A stretch of DNA of 64,000 nt from Lotus japonicus. Its lineage: Eukaryota; Streptophyta; Magnoliopsida; Fabales; Fabaceae. Position numbers and translations under genes: made by a program. Shown piece after piece: positions 11,330 to 22,104 of this stretch; the stretch's first letter is position 1; the number at the start of each line of letters is the position of its first letter. The stretch lies in NCBI RefSeq assembly GCF_012489685.1, contig NC_080045.1:13541648-13605647 (forward strand), written 5' to 3'. Under the pieces are notes generated by a model. It saw nothing but the letters and a program-made list of their open reading frames with translations, searched no databases and was not told where the DNA came from.

Positions 11330-11900
11330 CATTGAACTTTTTTAAATATAATATTTTTAATAAGAAATCAATTCCCATGTTCTTTTCTCATTCAATAACA
11401 TCTTTCTTTTGCTTTTAAAAAAAAGAAATCAAGTGTATTAAATATGATAAATAACCTTGTAATTATTGATAAAATAGAATAGGGTGAGAGATGGTCATGT
11501 TGAAAAAAAAACGTGGGATGACATTTTTCTTGGAGGGAAACTAAATGCTTGTGGGGGAGGGGGGGGGGACACGTGGAAGAAGGTGATAGGTGATATTGCA
11601 TTTCTTTTGGCTCTAAATTAAATTGATATCCTAACCTGGCTAACCACATAAGTTTCAACATTGATTTAGCTAAAGAGTTCATACAAGCCCCTTTGAGATG
11701 GAGACCTATTCATGACTTATGAGGACAAGGATGAGACTGTTAGTTTACTACCTGGGTATAAGTTTGATCCAACGGATGAAGTTTTTGTGGATTTTATCTG
11801 AAAATGAAGGTTTTTTCTCAACCTCCTCTTAATCATCCCATATTTTGATGTTTCACACTTAACTTTAGGGTCTACCGGAGGAGGTTGGTTCATTAACAAC
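11330..11900 (+). pseudogene. Inverted partial copy of the NAC gene (upstream region plus exon 1)
   Basis: On the plus strand, 11700-11880 reads MTYEDKDETVSLLPGYKFDPTDEVFVDF, then a stop and KMKVFSQPP, matching exon 1 of the NAC pseudogene at 8873-9068 on the opposite strand. The preceding 350 bp match its upstream region. The frame is broken by at least two stops, so this fragment is dead. Together the copies form an inverted duplication with the AT-rich tandem array in the middle. Confidence 0.7.
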
Positions 11901-12392
11901 TTTGTCTTCTTTGCCTAAGGAAATGAGAATATTGAATTAGTCTATGTTTGAAGTATTGCAATTAAATATTAAATTGTGAACATGTGATTCCCCTTTGTAT
12001 TGAAAAACTAAAAATTAAAGTTTCTGAATGTTTGAAATGGAAGGGATGCCTACTTGATCAAAGGAGGCTGACGACATATTGTTCTAAATAGCATCTTCCC
12101 TCTCAAATTCAAGTAGCCATCTCCAGAAGAATATTTAGCTCATTTGAAAAAGTTGATTAAAATGACATTAACCAATGTTTCCCTATTTAGGAATCTTACT
12201 ATGAACGCATAAGATTCTCCAAATCAGCTAACATTGGTGGCCACACTAAGAGCAATGGAAAATGGACCAATAGAATATCACACATGACTCTCATCGAGTG
12301 ACATATATATATGACTTCTATTTGGTTGATAAGAAATGCGTTAAAAATGCGACATGTTACGACGGAAGAATTGTAGAAGCTATTAAAACTAC
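11901..12392. other. Non-coding sequence after the NAC fragment
   Basis: No convincing gene. It may contain remains of NAC exon 2, but the residues are too diverged for me to assert that. Confidence 0.3.
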
Positions 12393-13182
12393 TTAGGGCA
12401 TATTTGGTACACGGTATTAGACATGATAGTATAAATTTATACAATACATTATGAATTTATTCATTGTTTGATACTCACATTGTATTATATAAACTTATAC
12501 ATCAATCTCCTCTTATACATTAAAATGATGAATTATTTAATCCACCATATAGATGATGAATAAGACATGATAAGAGTACAATGTATAAACTACTTGAATA
12601 TATTTAATCAACTGCCACTACAATCACCCTCCAACATCATCGCCTCCACCACCACCGTTGCCGCCACCACCACCATCACTGTCGCTACCACCACAACCAC
12701 CCCCCACCAACACCACCTCCACCACTATCGCCACCGTCGCCGACGCCACCACCACCACCACCGTCGCTGCCACCACCCTCTGCCACCACCGCCACCACCA
12801 CCCTTTACCATCACCGCCGCAACTACCACTACCACCACCGCTGCGGCCACCACCATCATTGTCTTCGCCGCCGCCACCATGATCGATCCACAACTGTCAC
12901 CATCGTTGATACATTCATACCACCACAGTCGCCGCCGCCACCCTCCACCACCACCGCCACTACCTCCACTCCTGCCGCCACCACTATCCACCACCACTGC
13001 CACCATCATTACCTTCTAAGACCACCACTACCACACCACCAGTGTTGCCACCAAATTATACAGTATATGACCAAACGTTGTATAGTATTAAAATTCTATG
13101 AAGCCTTATCCTATCAGGCATCATACAATCATGTCTTATATTATCAGGTCTTATATTATACAACGTACCAAACGGGCCCTTA
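12393..13182. mobile_element. PIF/Harbinger-like MITE with internal CCA-rich tract
   Basis: The element is 12396-13179. It starts GGGCATATTTGGTAC and ends GTACCAAACGGGCCC, an imperfect terminal inverted repeat. TTA flanks both ends (12393-12395 and 13180-13182), the 3-bp duplication typical of PIF/Harbinger. Its left arm is the reverse complement of the right arm of the element at 22105-23146, so the two are one family. There is no transposase. Open frames inside it are read from the CCA tract and are not genes. Confidence 0.8.
12609..13045 (+). repeat. CCA/CCG trinucleotide-rich tract inside the MITE
   Basis: About 435 bp composed mostly of CCACCACCG, CCATCA and CCACTA words, interrupted throughout. 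All three frames on each strand are open for long stretches only because the repeat lacks stop words, which explains the apparent proline/histidine or glycine/valine proteins. A tract of the same composition, in the same orientation relative to the element, lies in the sibling MITE at 22320-22955. Confidence 0.9.
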
Positions 13183-13660
13183 CATAAGGAAATGTTGATT
13201 GAAGGACGCAAAACTATGAATCCTTTTGAAGGTGGATTATTTCTTAATTTAGAGATATATAGGGACTGGCTCAAGGAAATACGGAAAGAATGCTTTAATT
13301 ATGAAGCCTGTCTAAAATGCTTTTCTCTTCGATACATCGAAAAATTACAAAATAAACAAACACAAACTAACCAACGCCCAGAGAGTTACTCAACAAGAGG
13401 ACCTCCAGCTCATGGCAAGGCCTATCCAAAATGCTTTAATTCAATCAAAATGTTTTATTCTTAATCCAATCAAGAAAATATTAATTGATATATAGGTACG
13501 AACTCAATAAGAATTAAACCATCTGGTCTCAATTTACCAAAAAAAAAAAGCATATGGTCTCAGATTAATTTTAACATCTGGAAGTGTTTCTATAAAAGGT
13601 AGGATGTAATCAGTGAAGCATTTTAACAATAACGTTTTTTTTAACGTTGGTCAAGTATAT
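13183..13660. other. Non-coding, no feature recognised
   Basis: AT-rich DNA between the MITE and the LINE remnant. Two short A-runs are the only notable composition. Confidence 0.35.
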
Positions 13661-13665
13661 AGAAA

Positions 13666-14590
13666 CTAGACCGGCACTGAGGGCAAAATGTCAGAGCGAA
13701 CAAAAACATCAAGGCCGGCCGGTCCCTTCTCTATGACTCTATCCAAATAAAAAAAAAAGGAAGCACCCCGGGCCAAGAAGTAAGCAACACTATTGCCGGA
13801 TCTACAAACAAAAGAAACATTCATGTGTTCAAAAGAAACAGAAAGAGAACGACAATCAGAAATAATTAAATCAAAATAAGAAGAGCCTCGAATACGACGT
13901 CTCCACCACTGGTAAAGCTGCAAGGAATCCATCTCAAAGCAAGCTGTGCCAAAGCCAAGGTCAAGAGCAAGACGCATCTCCCACCTTAGGCAAAGTGCCT
14001 GCCAGCCGACTACATCATAACGGGGGCCAAAGTAGCATATGCAAGAACCTCCCCCGCTTCATCTCTTGCCAAAAAACCAAATCCCGCCATGGATCGGCGT
14101 ACCGACGCATCTAAATTAACTTTTATCCATCCCGGCGCTGGTCTCGTCCACGATGCATTCCTCTCCACAACTGGGCGCTCAACAACCGCTGGCTGAGGCA
14201 AGGAACGAAGAGCCTCCACCCTCTCAAGGACTCGCGGCAGCAGCAACTCCTTGGTGTAAAAACCAAGAGCATTATGGGCCTCCTAGAACAAGTACAACAG
14301 AGTAACAATCCGTTCCACGACATCTTCGTCCACTCCCATCAGAACCCGCACAAACAGCTCATGAAATTCTCCAGCACCAGAAAACCGTAGCCCAGTTGCA
14401 GCAAACCAAAACCGAGCAACAACAGGGCAAAGAAGGAGAACATGGCTAATATTCTCATCTTCAATCCCGCACCAAGGGCATGCTGAATCGACGTCAACCC
14501 CCTTCCACCTAAGAGCTAATCGAATTGGAAATTACCTCGAACAAGCACGCCACACCACCTCCTTGCACCTAGGAAGAGTAGTGTGAGATG
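13666..14590 (-). pseudogene. LINE ORF2 3' part: zinc-binding and RNase H-like region
   Basis: Reading the minus strand from 14590, LPRCKEVVWRAC and a CPWCGIEDENISH motif mark the zf-RVT region. Then 14246-14010 gives WTRPAPGWIKVNLDAS and AGFGFLARDEAGEVL, and 13977-13666 gives the RNase H-like tail (FEMDSLQLYQ ... VSFVCRSGNSVAYFLARGA). This RVT_3-type tail is standard at the 3' end of plant LINE ORF2. Frames change between blocks. The same LINE continues upstream at 15948-16566 beyond a solo LTR. Confidence 0.8.
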
Positions 14591-14596
14591 CAAATA

Positions 14597-15947
14597 TGTA
14601 ACACAAGAAGGGGGGGGGGGGGGTTGAATTGTTTACTTGAAATTTTCTTTTAAAACTTTGGTTTGTGAAAAGAATATTAGTTCTTAAGAAAACGTTTAGT
14701 GTGAGTTTTCGTAAACCGTTTTGTGCAACGAAAATATAAGCAAGTAAGGCAGACGATCAGCACACAGAGATTTATACTGATTCACCCTAAATGATTGGGC
14801 AACGTCCAATACTTGGCCACCACCATGATTTTCACTAGCAAGTATCAAGGACTTCTCCAATACAAGTATTCTCAAGGACTTCTCCTGCAAATATTATCAC
14901 AGACTTCTCCAAGTATTCTACAGGACTCCTCCTACAAGTATTGTTCAGGACTCCTCCCACAATCTTCACAAGATTAGTTCACTCTACAGGGTTTCTCTCC
15001 GTTCAAGAGTAAAGGTAGAGAATTTATAGCACTGGAACTCTAAGTGTTCGGGTTCAAATTTGACTTTGGTTCACTTGAGAGTTCTAAGTCTAAGAGAGAA
15101 AGGAATAAAGAGATTTGACTCTTTTAAGGTACGGGGTTCTCTCTTTCACTTGCAGAAATAAAGGCTTAGGTTTGACACTGAGGAATTTTCTGCTTGAGCT
15201 TTGAATGCTTTGAAGAATATTGAAATGAATGCTTGAGTTATTGTCTTTCAGAAGTTAATTTTCTTGGTCTTCAATCTTCAAGAGTGCCTTAAATACTCGC
15301 TTGCTAGTGTTGTAGCCGTTGTGAGACATAATCCGACTGTTGCTCTAGCCGTTGTGTTATAAGATCCATTCGTTGATTCAAATGGCTTCGGTTGGTAGCT
15401 TCATTAAATGCAAGCTCAGAGGAAAGTCTATCCTTTAGCCGGAAATGAGATGTTTGTCAGCTAGTAGGTGACGATAGACTTGAGCTACTTTTCAGACATG
15501 AGACAATTGAGAAATATGATGTTGACAGCTTGTCTTTTTCCCTTGTTGGTCAGCGTGCCTTTAGCTAAAGTATCATAGTCTTCACGTGATCAAATTTGAA
15601 TCTAAGTCAATTGGTTGCCTTTTGATTTGAATGTAGGGTAATTGGTTGCAATCTGACTTTGTCTTTGGCGCTCAAAATTTGTCTTAAATATTTCTGACTG
15701 ATGACGTGGCATTGGACGGTCAAAGTAGATGTGTCTTGACTTGAATGAGTATACTTACCAAACAGTCTTGTGATTTCTGATGCTTCACTTTTTGTGATGA
15801 TTGTACGTTGAAGCATATAACACGAATAGAGTTCCTCCTGAAATTCAAGTGTTATAATAAGTTTAGTATTCAATGGAAATACTTCTATAAAAATTGTTGT
15901 GATCAAAATAAGATTTTAAAAACGTTATGATGCGTTTGAACTTAACA
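14597..15947 (-). mobile_element. Solo LTR of a Ty1/copia (SIRE-like) retrotransposon
   Basis: On the minus strand the segment runs from TGTTAAGTTCAAACGCATC (15947) to a poly-C run followed by CTTCTTGTGTTACA (14597), i.e. TG...CA with the poly-C-before-end layout also seen in the two SIRE elements here. A TATA-like AGTATAAATC on the minus strand lies at 14769-14778. A PBS does not follow the end, and LINE coding resumes on both sides, so the internal region is gone. A clean 5-bp target duplication is not evident (the flanks suggest a mutated CACT-type duplication), so borders are good to about 10 bp. Confidence 0.6.
14835..14970 (+). repeat. Short degenerate tandem repeat within the solo LTR
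   Basis: Five or so units of roughly 25-30 bp share the words CAAGTATT and GGACTTCTCC/GGACTCCTCC. It lies in the transcribed half of the LTR. Confidence 0.7.
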
Positions 15948-16590
15948 CAGTGGATTTCCAAATCAGACGCCAACACTTCGCTGGTAGCAAAGAAGAAGAG
16001 GAAGGTGAGGCCAGGTCTTGAGAGTGCCACCGTCGGATGAAATCATACCCTAACTTTGAAGTATACCATCTGTCTGATGTCTCCGGCCAGTAAAGACGGT
16101 AACCACAAACCTGAATTGGCAAGGGAACAGCGAGGATCTGTGCAACAGTTGCTGGGTTAAACACATATCCAATAAGGTCCTCTCTCCATCCACCATTGGA
16201 GATCAAATCTGATGCCTTCTTCAAATTCAATTCAGCAAACAAATCCTCTCTATAAATCAGTGGAGACCCATTTGGTATCCATGCATCACCAATAATATTA
16301 ATTGTCGCGCCATCTCCAACTCGCCATCTTGTACCCCTCTCAAAAATCCAACTTGACTTTAACATGCTTTACCATGCATAACTTGGCCTATAACCTTTCT
16401 TTGCCTCCAAAAGAGTACCACCAGGGAAGTATACTACCTTGTAAACACGACTAAAAAGTGAATCCGGAAAATTATAAATGCGCCACCAATTCTTGGCCAC
16501 AAGAGCGAAATTAAAAGACTTGAAATCACGAAAGCCAAGTCCAACTTCATCCTTTGCTCGGCGCAAATTATAAATACAACTCCTGCAAAT
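15948..16590 (-). pseudogene. LINE ORF2 segment upstream of the solo LTR insertion
   Basis: Minus-strand frames 16566-16369 (RRAKDEVGLGFRDFKSFNFA ... GYRPSYAW) and 16365-15925 (WRVGDGATINIIGDAWIPNG ... RLIWKS) are the post-RT region and zf-RVT lead-in of a plant LINE ORF2. The protein continues across the LTR at 14590 (LPRCKEVVW), showing a single LINE split by insertion. A frame change near 16367 already disables it. The palm domain is absent, so the copy is truncated at about 16590. Confidence 0.8.
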
Positions 16591-16624
16591 ACTAAAGTGT
16601 GCAACCCTTTCAAAAAAAAAAATA

Positions 16625-16968
16625 CTAAAGTGTGCATCACTATCTCCAAGTTTACAAATTATTCATTTCAATGGTATTTGTAGCATATATAAATTGGATC
16701 AATTGTAAATTCAAAAATGAGAATCAACAAATGGGTAGTGGAATTTAATTACTTTAAAATGAATATAAAATCAAAATTGATTGGAAGTGACCTACATGAT
16801 CAATTGCTTCCGGTATGCGTAATTTCTATCAGATTGTCAATTGGTTCCAGTATGCATTTTCACACGACAAATTTCAAAGAGGGCCAACACTTACAAATTA
16901 CAATAACTAAAAAAAAAATTAAAATAACACATTGCAAGACTACACCACTAGCTAATAATCAGCTTTAC
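16625..16968 (+). repeat. Dispersed repeat, copy 2 (partner at 3732-4063)
   Basis: Same orientation and order as the first copy, starting AAAGTGTGCATCACTATCTC. Both copies sit beside LINE debris, so the repeat may have been carried along in a larger duplication. Confidence 0.75.
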
Positions 16969-17063
16969 ATTAACCACTAGCTAATTTTCTTGTTTGTTTT
17001 CCCATAGGTCAAACACATTGGGTTACCTTCCCCTTGGGCCTCCGTCTCGACTCTTGAGCAGGA

Positions 17064-18130
17064 GTGCTCAGATCAGGTATTTTTGCAGTGATTTTTACAG
17101 CAGGCGAACCAAATATCATTTCCATGTTCCTTGCTGCGTTGTATAACATTTGGAGGGCAGGAACAAGCTCATTTACCACAACCAGTGATCTCCATGGGGG
17201 CAGGTCCTATTGCGTGCAACTATGCTTCGCCCCTCTCCTTGCGAGGTGCATCCTGAGTGTGGAGCTTCATGTTTTTGGCGTCGTGTTGAATGTGAAGGTT
17301 AATTCTGACGTCTCTCTTAGTTATGTGAATGTGGCGTGGTTTGGGTTGGCTGTCTATGAACGATTTGGCGAGGTGTTGGTTGTCGTAATGACATACCCTT
17401 TTGATGTCTTGTCGCTGAGACTCTTGGACTCCAATGGGCTTTATCTCAAGCCTCTAACCTTTACTTCTAATCAATGTATTTTGAGACAGATTGCTTACAG
17501 TTGTTTGAGTCTTTGAGGAGACCCTTTAAGGCTAGTTCTTATCTTGCCACTGTCATTAAGGATTATCGTGATCTTGCTTTAACGTTTGATTTTATTAATA
17601 TTTTGTTTGTTTGTAGAAGTGGCATAAATTTCCTGACTAGGAACTCTTCCTCTCTCTCCAGTTCTGTTTGGGTCGAATATGTTCGTATGGGTCTTCTCTC
17701 TTTTGTTCAGCTTGATGTAATGATTTCGAAGTCTATCTCTTCTTGTTAATTAATGAATGAGTTTAATTTTGATGCACTGACAGTGTCAAGCCAATCAGAT
17801 TTCAAAGATCTGTTATGTTAGTCAATTTAATTAAGTAAGAAATTCATCTCTCCCTCATTCACGAAATCTGATTGGTTGATGATGTAGAAAACTTTACACT
17901 GTCAGTTCATGAAACTCTTTTTCCTTCACTAAGTTTTTACCCAAGGGTTTTTTTCTAATAAGGTTTTAATGAGACATTCTTTATAGAGTCTTGCTTCCAA
18001 TGGGATTTTGTTTCTTTCCGTGTTGTAATATCTTTTACTTCCTTTGGTACTGTTTTTCTTTCTCTTTTGTATTGAGTTGAAGTACCTCTTATACTTCATT
18101 ACAATATATCTCATTACTTATAAAAAAAAC
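17064..18130 (+). pseudogene. 5'-truncated LINE tail: RNase H-like end, 3' UTR and A-rich tail
   Basis: The plus strand reads VKVNSDVSLSYVNVAWFGLA, then, after a frame change, FETDCLQLFESLRRPFKASSY ... NILFVCRSG: the RVT_3-type tail of LINE ORF2, ending about 17749. The 3' UTR contains AAGGTTTTAATGAGACATTC near 17963, characteristic of these LINEs, and ends in an A-run near 18120-18127. A small hairpin element splits the UTR. The copy is dead. Confidence 0.7.
17766..17914. mobile_element. Small hairpin MITE inside the LINE 3' UTR
   Basis: GATGCACTGACAGTGT at the left and ACACTGTCAGTTCATG at the right are inverted copies. A second pair, CCAATCAGATTTC/GAAATCTGATTGG, lies inside. The roughly 145-bp unit would fold as a long hairpin. 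No target duplication could be assigned with confidence. Confidence 0.6.
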
Positions 18131-18239
18131 TAATTGTGTCAATTTTATAAACAACAATGATATAGACACACCTCCTTTTTTATATACTTAATTTCCACCT
18201 ATATTTATCTATATCTCTCTCTTCTTATCATCTCTCACA

Positions 18240-19130
18240 TCGGTCCCCCTATGGTACACAAGGAAAAGCTTGTGTAAATGTGCACAAGTCCCTTTTGACC
18301 CCCTTGTGTGGGTTTCCCGGTTTTTTTATTTTTGTTTAAATAATTTCATTTTTTCTGAAAAATAAAAAATGGGTTAATTTCTGGGTTTCACATGAACGAA
18401 TATCTTCATTCTTCTTCCTCTTTCTCTCCCTCTCTTCTCCTTCCACAACCACCATTATCCACCTCCTCCTTCAAAGCCAAACTGCAACGCCAACATCTCC
18501 ATCACCACATCCTCATCTGTAACAAACTGTAGCCGCAAATCCCAAAATCCTTATATGCAGACACCTTCTCAGTTTCTCTGCTTCCTAAGAGTGCATGGTG
18601 AGCGAAAATCCTGAACCTTTTAGCCTAGATCTATAGCACCATGCCCAGATATATAGCATCTCTATGTGTGCGGCGCTTTTGCATGTGGGAAGAGGTGGAC
18701 GATCAGCGAAGAGGCTGCGTTTCTTTTTAGAAGTTGGTGGTGGCTGTTACGGTGGGTGTCGGTGAAGAAAATTAACATTGATGGTTTGTGGTGGTTGTTA
18801 CAGTGGGATGAACAAGAGAAACGAAGCTTCTGATGTTTTTTGGGTGGGTTTTGTGTTCTGGGTGCTTATGGGTGGGTTGGGGGTGAGTTATGTGTTCTGG
18901 GTGATGGTGGTGGGGTGGGTTGGGGATGGCGTGGAGGAGAGAGCTTGGTTGGTGATGGTGGGTTATGGGTGGATTCTGAATTGGTAGTTGGCTTGGAGAG
19001 AGATTGATGACGGTGGTGATGAATAATTTTTGTTTTAAAAAACCATTTTTAAAAAAAAATCAAATTACCTGGAACCTGCTGATCCCTTCCTTGTGTAACT
19101 TTACACAACTAAAAAGTTGTGCACCGTAGG
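18240..19130. mobile_element. Possible MITE or MULE-like insertion upstream of the lumen protein gene
   Basis: The left end (CTATGGTACACAAGG ... TTGTGTAAATGTGCACAAG) and the right end (CTTGTGTAACTTTACACAAC ... GTTGTGCACCGTAGG) are imperfect inverses of each other. The interior is GGTGG-rich and without a credible gene. Its end near 19130 is about 230 bp upstream of the start codon of the next gene, so it may touch that gene's promoter. No target duplication is clear. Confidence 0.35.
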
Positions 19131-19139
19131 TAAATCCTA

Positions 19140-19358
19140 TCACATCTTATACTTTATCTCTCTTACTTTTTCTTTTCTTTCTATCTTTCGGATCTCTCCT
19201 CCTCCACTTCTTTCCACCTCATTTTGAGGTGTGAACAAATAATTATTCTTTTACAAACCTAACTTACCCGTAATCCCAAATGATGAGGATAATGTTCCTT
19301 CAAAACCCAAAAGAAACTGAGGCCATGAACGAACTAGAACTAACAATCGCGTTTCACA
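19140..19358 (+). promoter_or_regulatory. Probable promoter and 5' UTR of the thylakoid lumen protein gene
   Basis: The 220 bp in front of the start codon contain TTATACTTTATCTCTC and pyrimidine-rich sequence at 19150-19230, compatible with a weak TATA region and leader. An upstream in-frame-less ATG at 19280 opens a 61-codon frame overlapping the start. Whether it is in the mRNA is unknown. Confidence 0.35.
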
Positions 19359-21159
19359 ATGGTGGCGCATCACCATTATCTTCTTTACATTCCAATTCCA
19401 TCGCCATCACCATCTCTATCTGTATCCCAATACCGTTCTATTCCTTTTCGAACATCACTACCTAATACCCTCTCCTCTCATCTCTCTTCATTCCCAACAA
19501 CATCATCACTCAACAAGCACAACACTTCCAACTCCATCACCAAAATTCACTCAAAACCATTACAATTTGCTCTCTCTGGAGCCCTCTCCCTTGTGTTGCT
19601 ACTCGGAGGTACTCTACTCATTACTCATATACATACCCGGCTTCTCTTTCTCTGCTTCCATATTTAACATTGCAATGCAGAAAATTTGAAAAAAATCCCA
19701 AACTTTGTAGGAACTGGATTGGCGGAGGCAGCAAAAGTTGGTGTGAACAAGCCAGAGTTGCTCCCTAAAGAGTTTAGCACTGTCATTGATGTTGCTGGAT
19801 TCCTCTCTGATGGACAGGTATGATATAATATGATATGAAGGTTCTTTTTTTATTTGTGTGAAATACTTACCTTTCTCTTTACCTGTTAGTTACAATTACA
19901 AGTGAATTGTTGAGTCTGTCAATTGAGGAAAGGAAGAATTAATGTTAATTACCATGTTCAATTGATTATTTATTTGTCTCCAGGAGAAAAGACTAGCACA
20001 AGAGATTGCTGCTATTGAAAAGGATACTGGATTCAAGCTCAGAGTTTTGGCCCAAAACTATCCTGATACCCCAGGTTTTTTATTTGATTGTCATCATCAT
20101 CGCGCTTTGTACCAAATTATAGATCTCATTCTCAATATCAATTTTTATGCAACCACATTGTTTATAGTTATAGGGTGCGTTTGGGTGAACAACTTAATTA
20201 AACGCTTATGGAAATAACGCTTATGACGCTTATTCATAAGCTTATGTGAGAATCTTATTAAAATGAGCTGAAAATAAGTTATAGGTAAACATGAGCTCTT
20301 ATTAATAAGCTATCCTGAATAACTTATGAAAATAAACTCGAAACAACTTATAGATATGTCATAGGCTATTTATATAAGTTCTTTCAAATTCCCGCATACG
20401 TGCTTATGCTATTAGATAAGCTCAAATAGCAAAATATAGAGTGAGTATTCACGGAAAGATATAGAGCCATTCATTTTTGTCCCCTACTTAGAAAATAGCT
20501 ATGTAGTCCCTGAAATATAAAATTGATCAATTTAGTCAATCAAAACCTCAATATATATTAAAGTAATATAGCTAATGCAGAAATTATTTTCTATCTTCTT
20601 GAGCTTTTAAGTGGGGTTAAGGCTATTGTGATTTATGAAACATGAAAGCAGAAACTATTGTGTTCTGCAGGTTTGGCTGTCAAAGATTTCTGGCAAGTAG
20701 ATGACAGAACAATTGTCTTTGTTGCTGATCCTACATTTGGTAAATGATGGACTGCACTTTTCTTTGTTATTGCTGTTCTTCCTCTTTGTTATTCCTTGTG
20801 GCTTCTTTCTTGCTACATCTACCAATAGAGGTAATAACATACTAAGCGGTTTCTGTTGAGCAGGCAATATATTAAATTTCAACGTTGGTGCTTCTGTTGA
20901 TTTGGACATCCCACGTAGTTTCTGGAGTCGTTTGGCTGGGAAGTACGGGAACATTTTCTATTGGAGAGACAAGGTAAACTCTGCTTTTAGACTCTGCTTT
21001 TCAATTTAGCAATTTTTTGTTAGCTTAGTTCATGATTTGATAATGGTTTAACACCTAATGAAATAGGGGGAAGATGCATCTGTTGAAGCTGCAGTTATGG
21101 CAATTTCTAGTTGTTTGAGAGAACCGGTTGGGCCTAATAATTGCTCTGAGGTGAATTGA
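19359..21159 (+). CDS. TPM-domain thylakoid lumen protein, 15 kDa type, chloroplast-targeted
   Basis: Six exons: 19359-19608, 19711-19817, 19984-20074, 20671-20739, 20864-20973 and 21067-21159. All have GT/AG borders, phases agree, and the product is 239 residues. Residues 1 to about 65 are Ser/Thr/His-rich like a chloroplast transit peptide. About 67-90 (QFALSGALSLVLLLGGTGLAEA) form a hydrophobic lumen-targeting segment with an AEA-type cleavage site. The mature part (VNKPELLPKEFSTVIDV, EKRLAQEIAAIEKDTGFKLR, QNYPDTP, VFVADPTFG, DIPRSFWSRLAGKYGN, SSCLREPVGPNN) matches what I recall of the Arabidopsis thylakoid lumen 15.0 kDa protein family with a TPM domain. Its biochemical role is not settled; a part in photosystem maintenance is inferred from relatives. 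This is the only apparently intact host gene here. Confidence 0.88.
20168..20445. mobile_element. MITE-like repeat in intron 3 of the lumen protein gene
   Basis: The segment starting GGGTGCGTTTGGGTGAACAA is full of CTTATG/CATAAG words in both orientations (TTCATAAGCTTATG, GTGCTTATGC), as in common legume MITEs. It enlarges intron 3 to about 600 bp. The right border and target duplication are not clear. Confidence 0.4.
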
Positions 21160-21221
21160 TTTTGTTGATTACTATTATTCTGTCATGTGGCAGCCCTTAT
21201 TATCACTTTTGGGTGTATAGA

Positions 21222-21227
21222 AATAAA
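21222..21227 (+). terminator. Candidate polyadenylation signal AATAAA
   Basis: AATAAA stands 63 bp after the stop codon of the lumen protein gene, at a plausible distance for a plant near-upstream element. No cDNA evidence is available. Confidence 0.45.
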
Positions 21228-21239
21228 AGTATTGAGGAT

Positions 21240-21930
21240 AGTATATTGCAAGTTTTAATTACATTATGTTGAGTGTAATGATCATATGTACATTATTAAT
21301 ACACATCGAGTCACGCAATGTACTTTTGTTGCATAAATAGGAGAGGTAAGATATTGCAAATCAACATTATTTGTAATACAGTCCATATATGTTGTCTTGG
21401 TGTATGTTGGGACTCCGGTAAATATTACCAAATTTCAGGGAGAAGGTATTCTTGGAAGAGAGAAGTGAATCAAGTGATTATAAAAGGCTTAAAAGTGGAT
21501 CCAAAGATGATGTTAGTTCAGATTGTGGATTGGATCTAATGGCTTGAAGGGTGTATTCACCAAAAGGAAGAAGAAATGCAAAAGATGGAGGAGGTAGAGA
21601 TGATGTTCAGGCGCCACATTCCTTCTAGGTTTAAGGTTTAGTAAGCCTTGATGAGGAGAAGCCAGAAGAACCTTGCGTTATGGATAATTTTCAAAGGAAG
21701 AGAAGCCATAAGAGGTTCACGTACTCTAGATAATTCTCTGAGGGTTTCGATGAAAGAACTTGAAGAGTTTCTCTGAAATCACAAAACCTCAATTCAATTA
21801 TGATAAAAGTTATAGAGGGAATTTTAAAATGGAGCTTATATAGCTCTCTCCCTTTTTTTTTGAAACTACTCATATTATTAATCAAACCACCAGCATAGAT
21901 GCCACCAAATCTTATATAGCTCTCTCCTTA
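21240..21930. other. Intergenic, no gene recognised
   Basis: Short frames here have no motifs. Purine-rich stretches (21560-21720) look like decayed coding DNA but match nothing I know. Confidence 0.3.
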
Positions 21931-22104
21931 AAGGTACGGTTTGTTTGGTTTAGAAGAGAGACAATGAGAAAAGAGAGAAGATGAGTAGAAAGAAAGTTGT
22001 GAGAAATAAAGTAGATTTTGTAGGTTGTTTGGTATGATATGCATTTCTTACACTGATTGATCGCCAATCAGAAGTCATGATAGAGGAGGAAAAAACAACT
22101 TTTC

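Noticed and set aside
12567..13019. Long proline/histidine and glycine/valine-rich open frames
   Set aside because: They come from the CCA/GGT repeat, which lacks stop words in every frame. No homology, start context or codon bias supports a gene.
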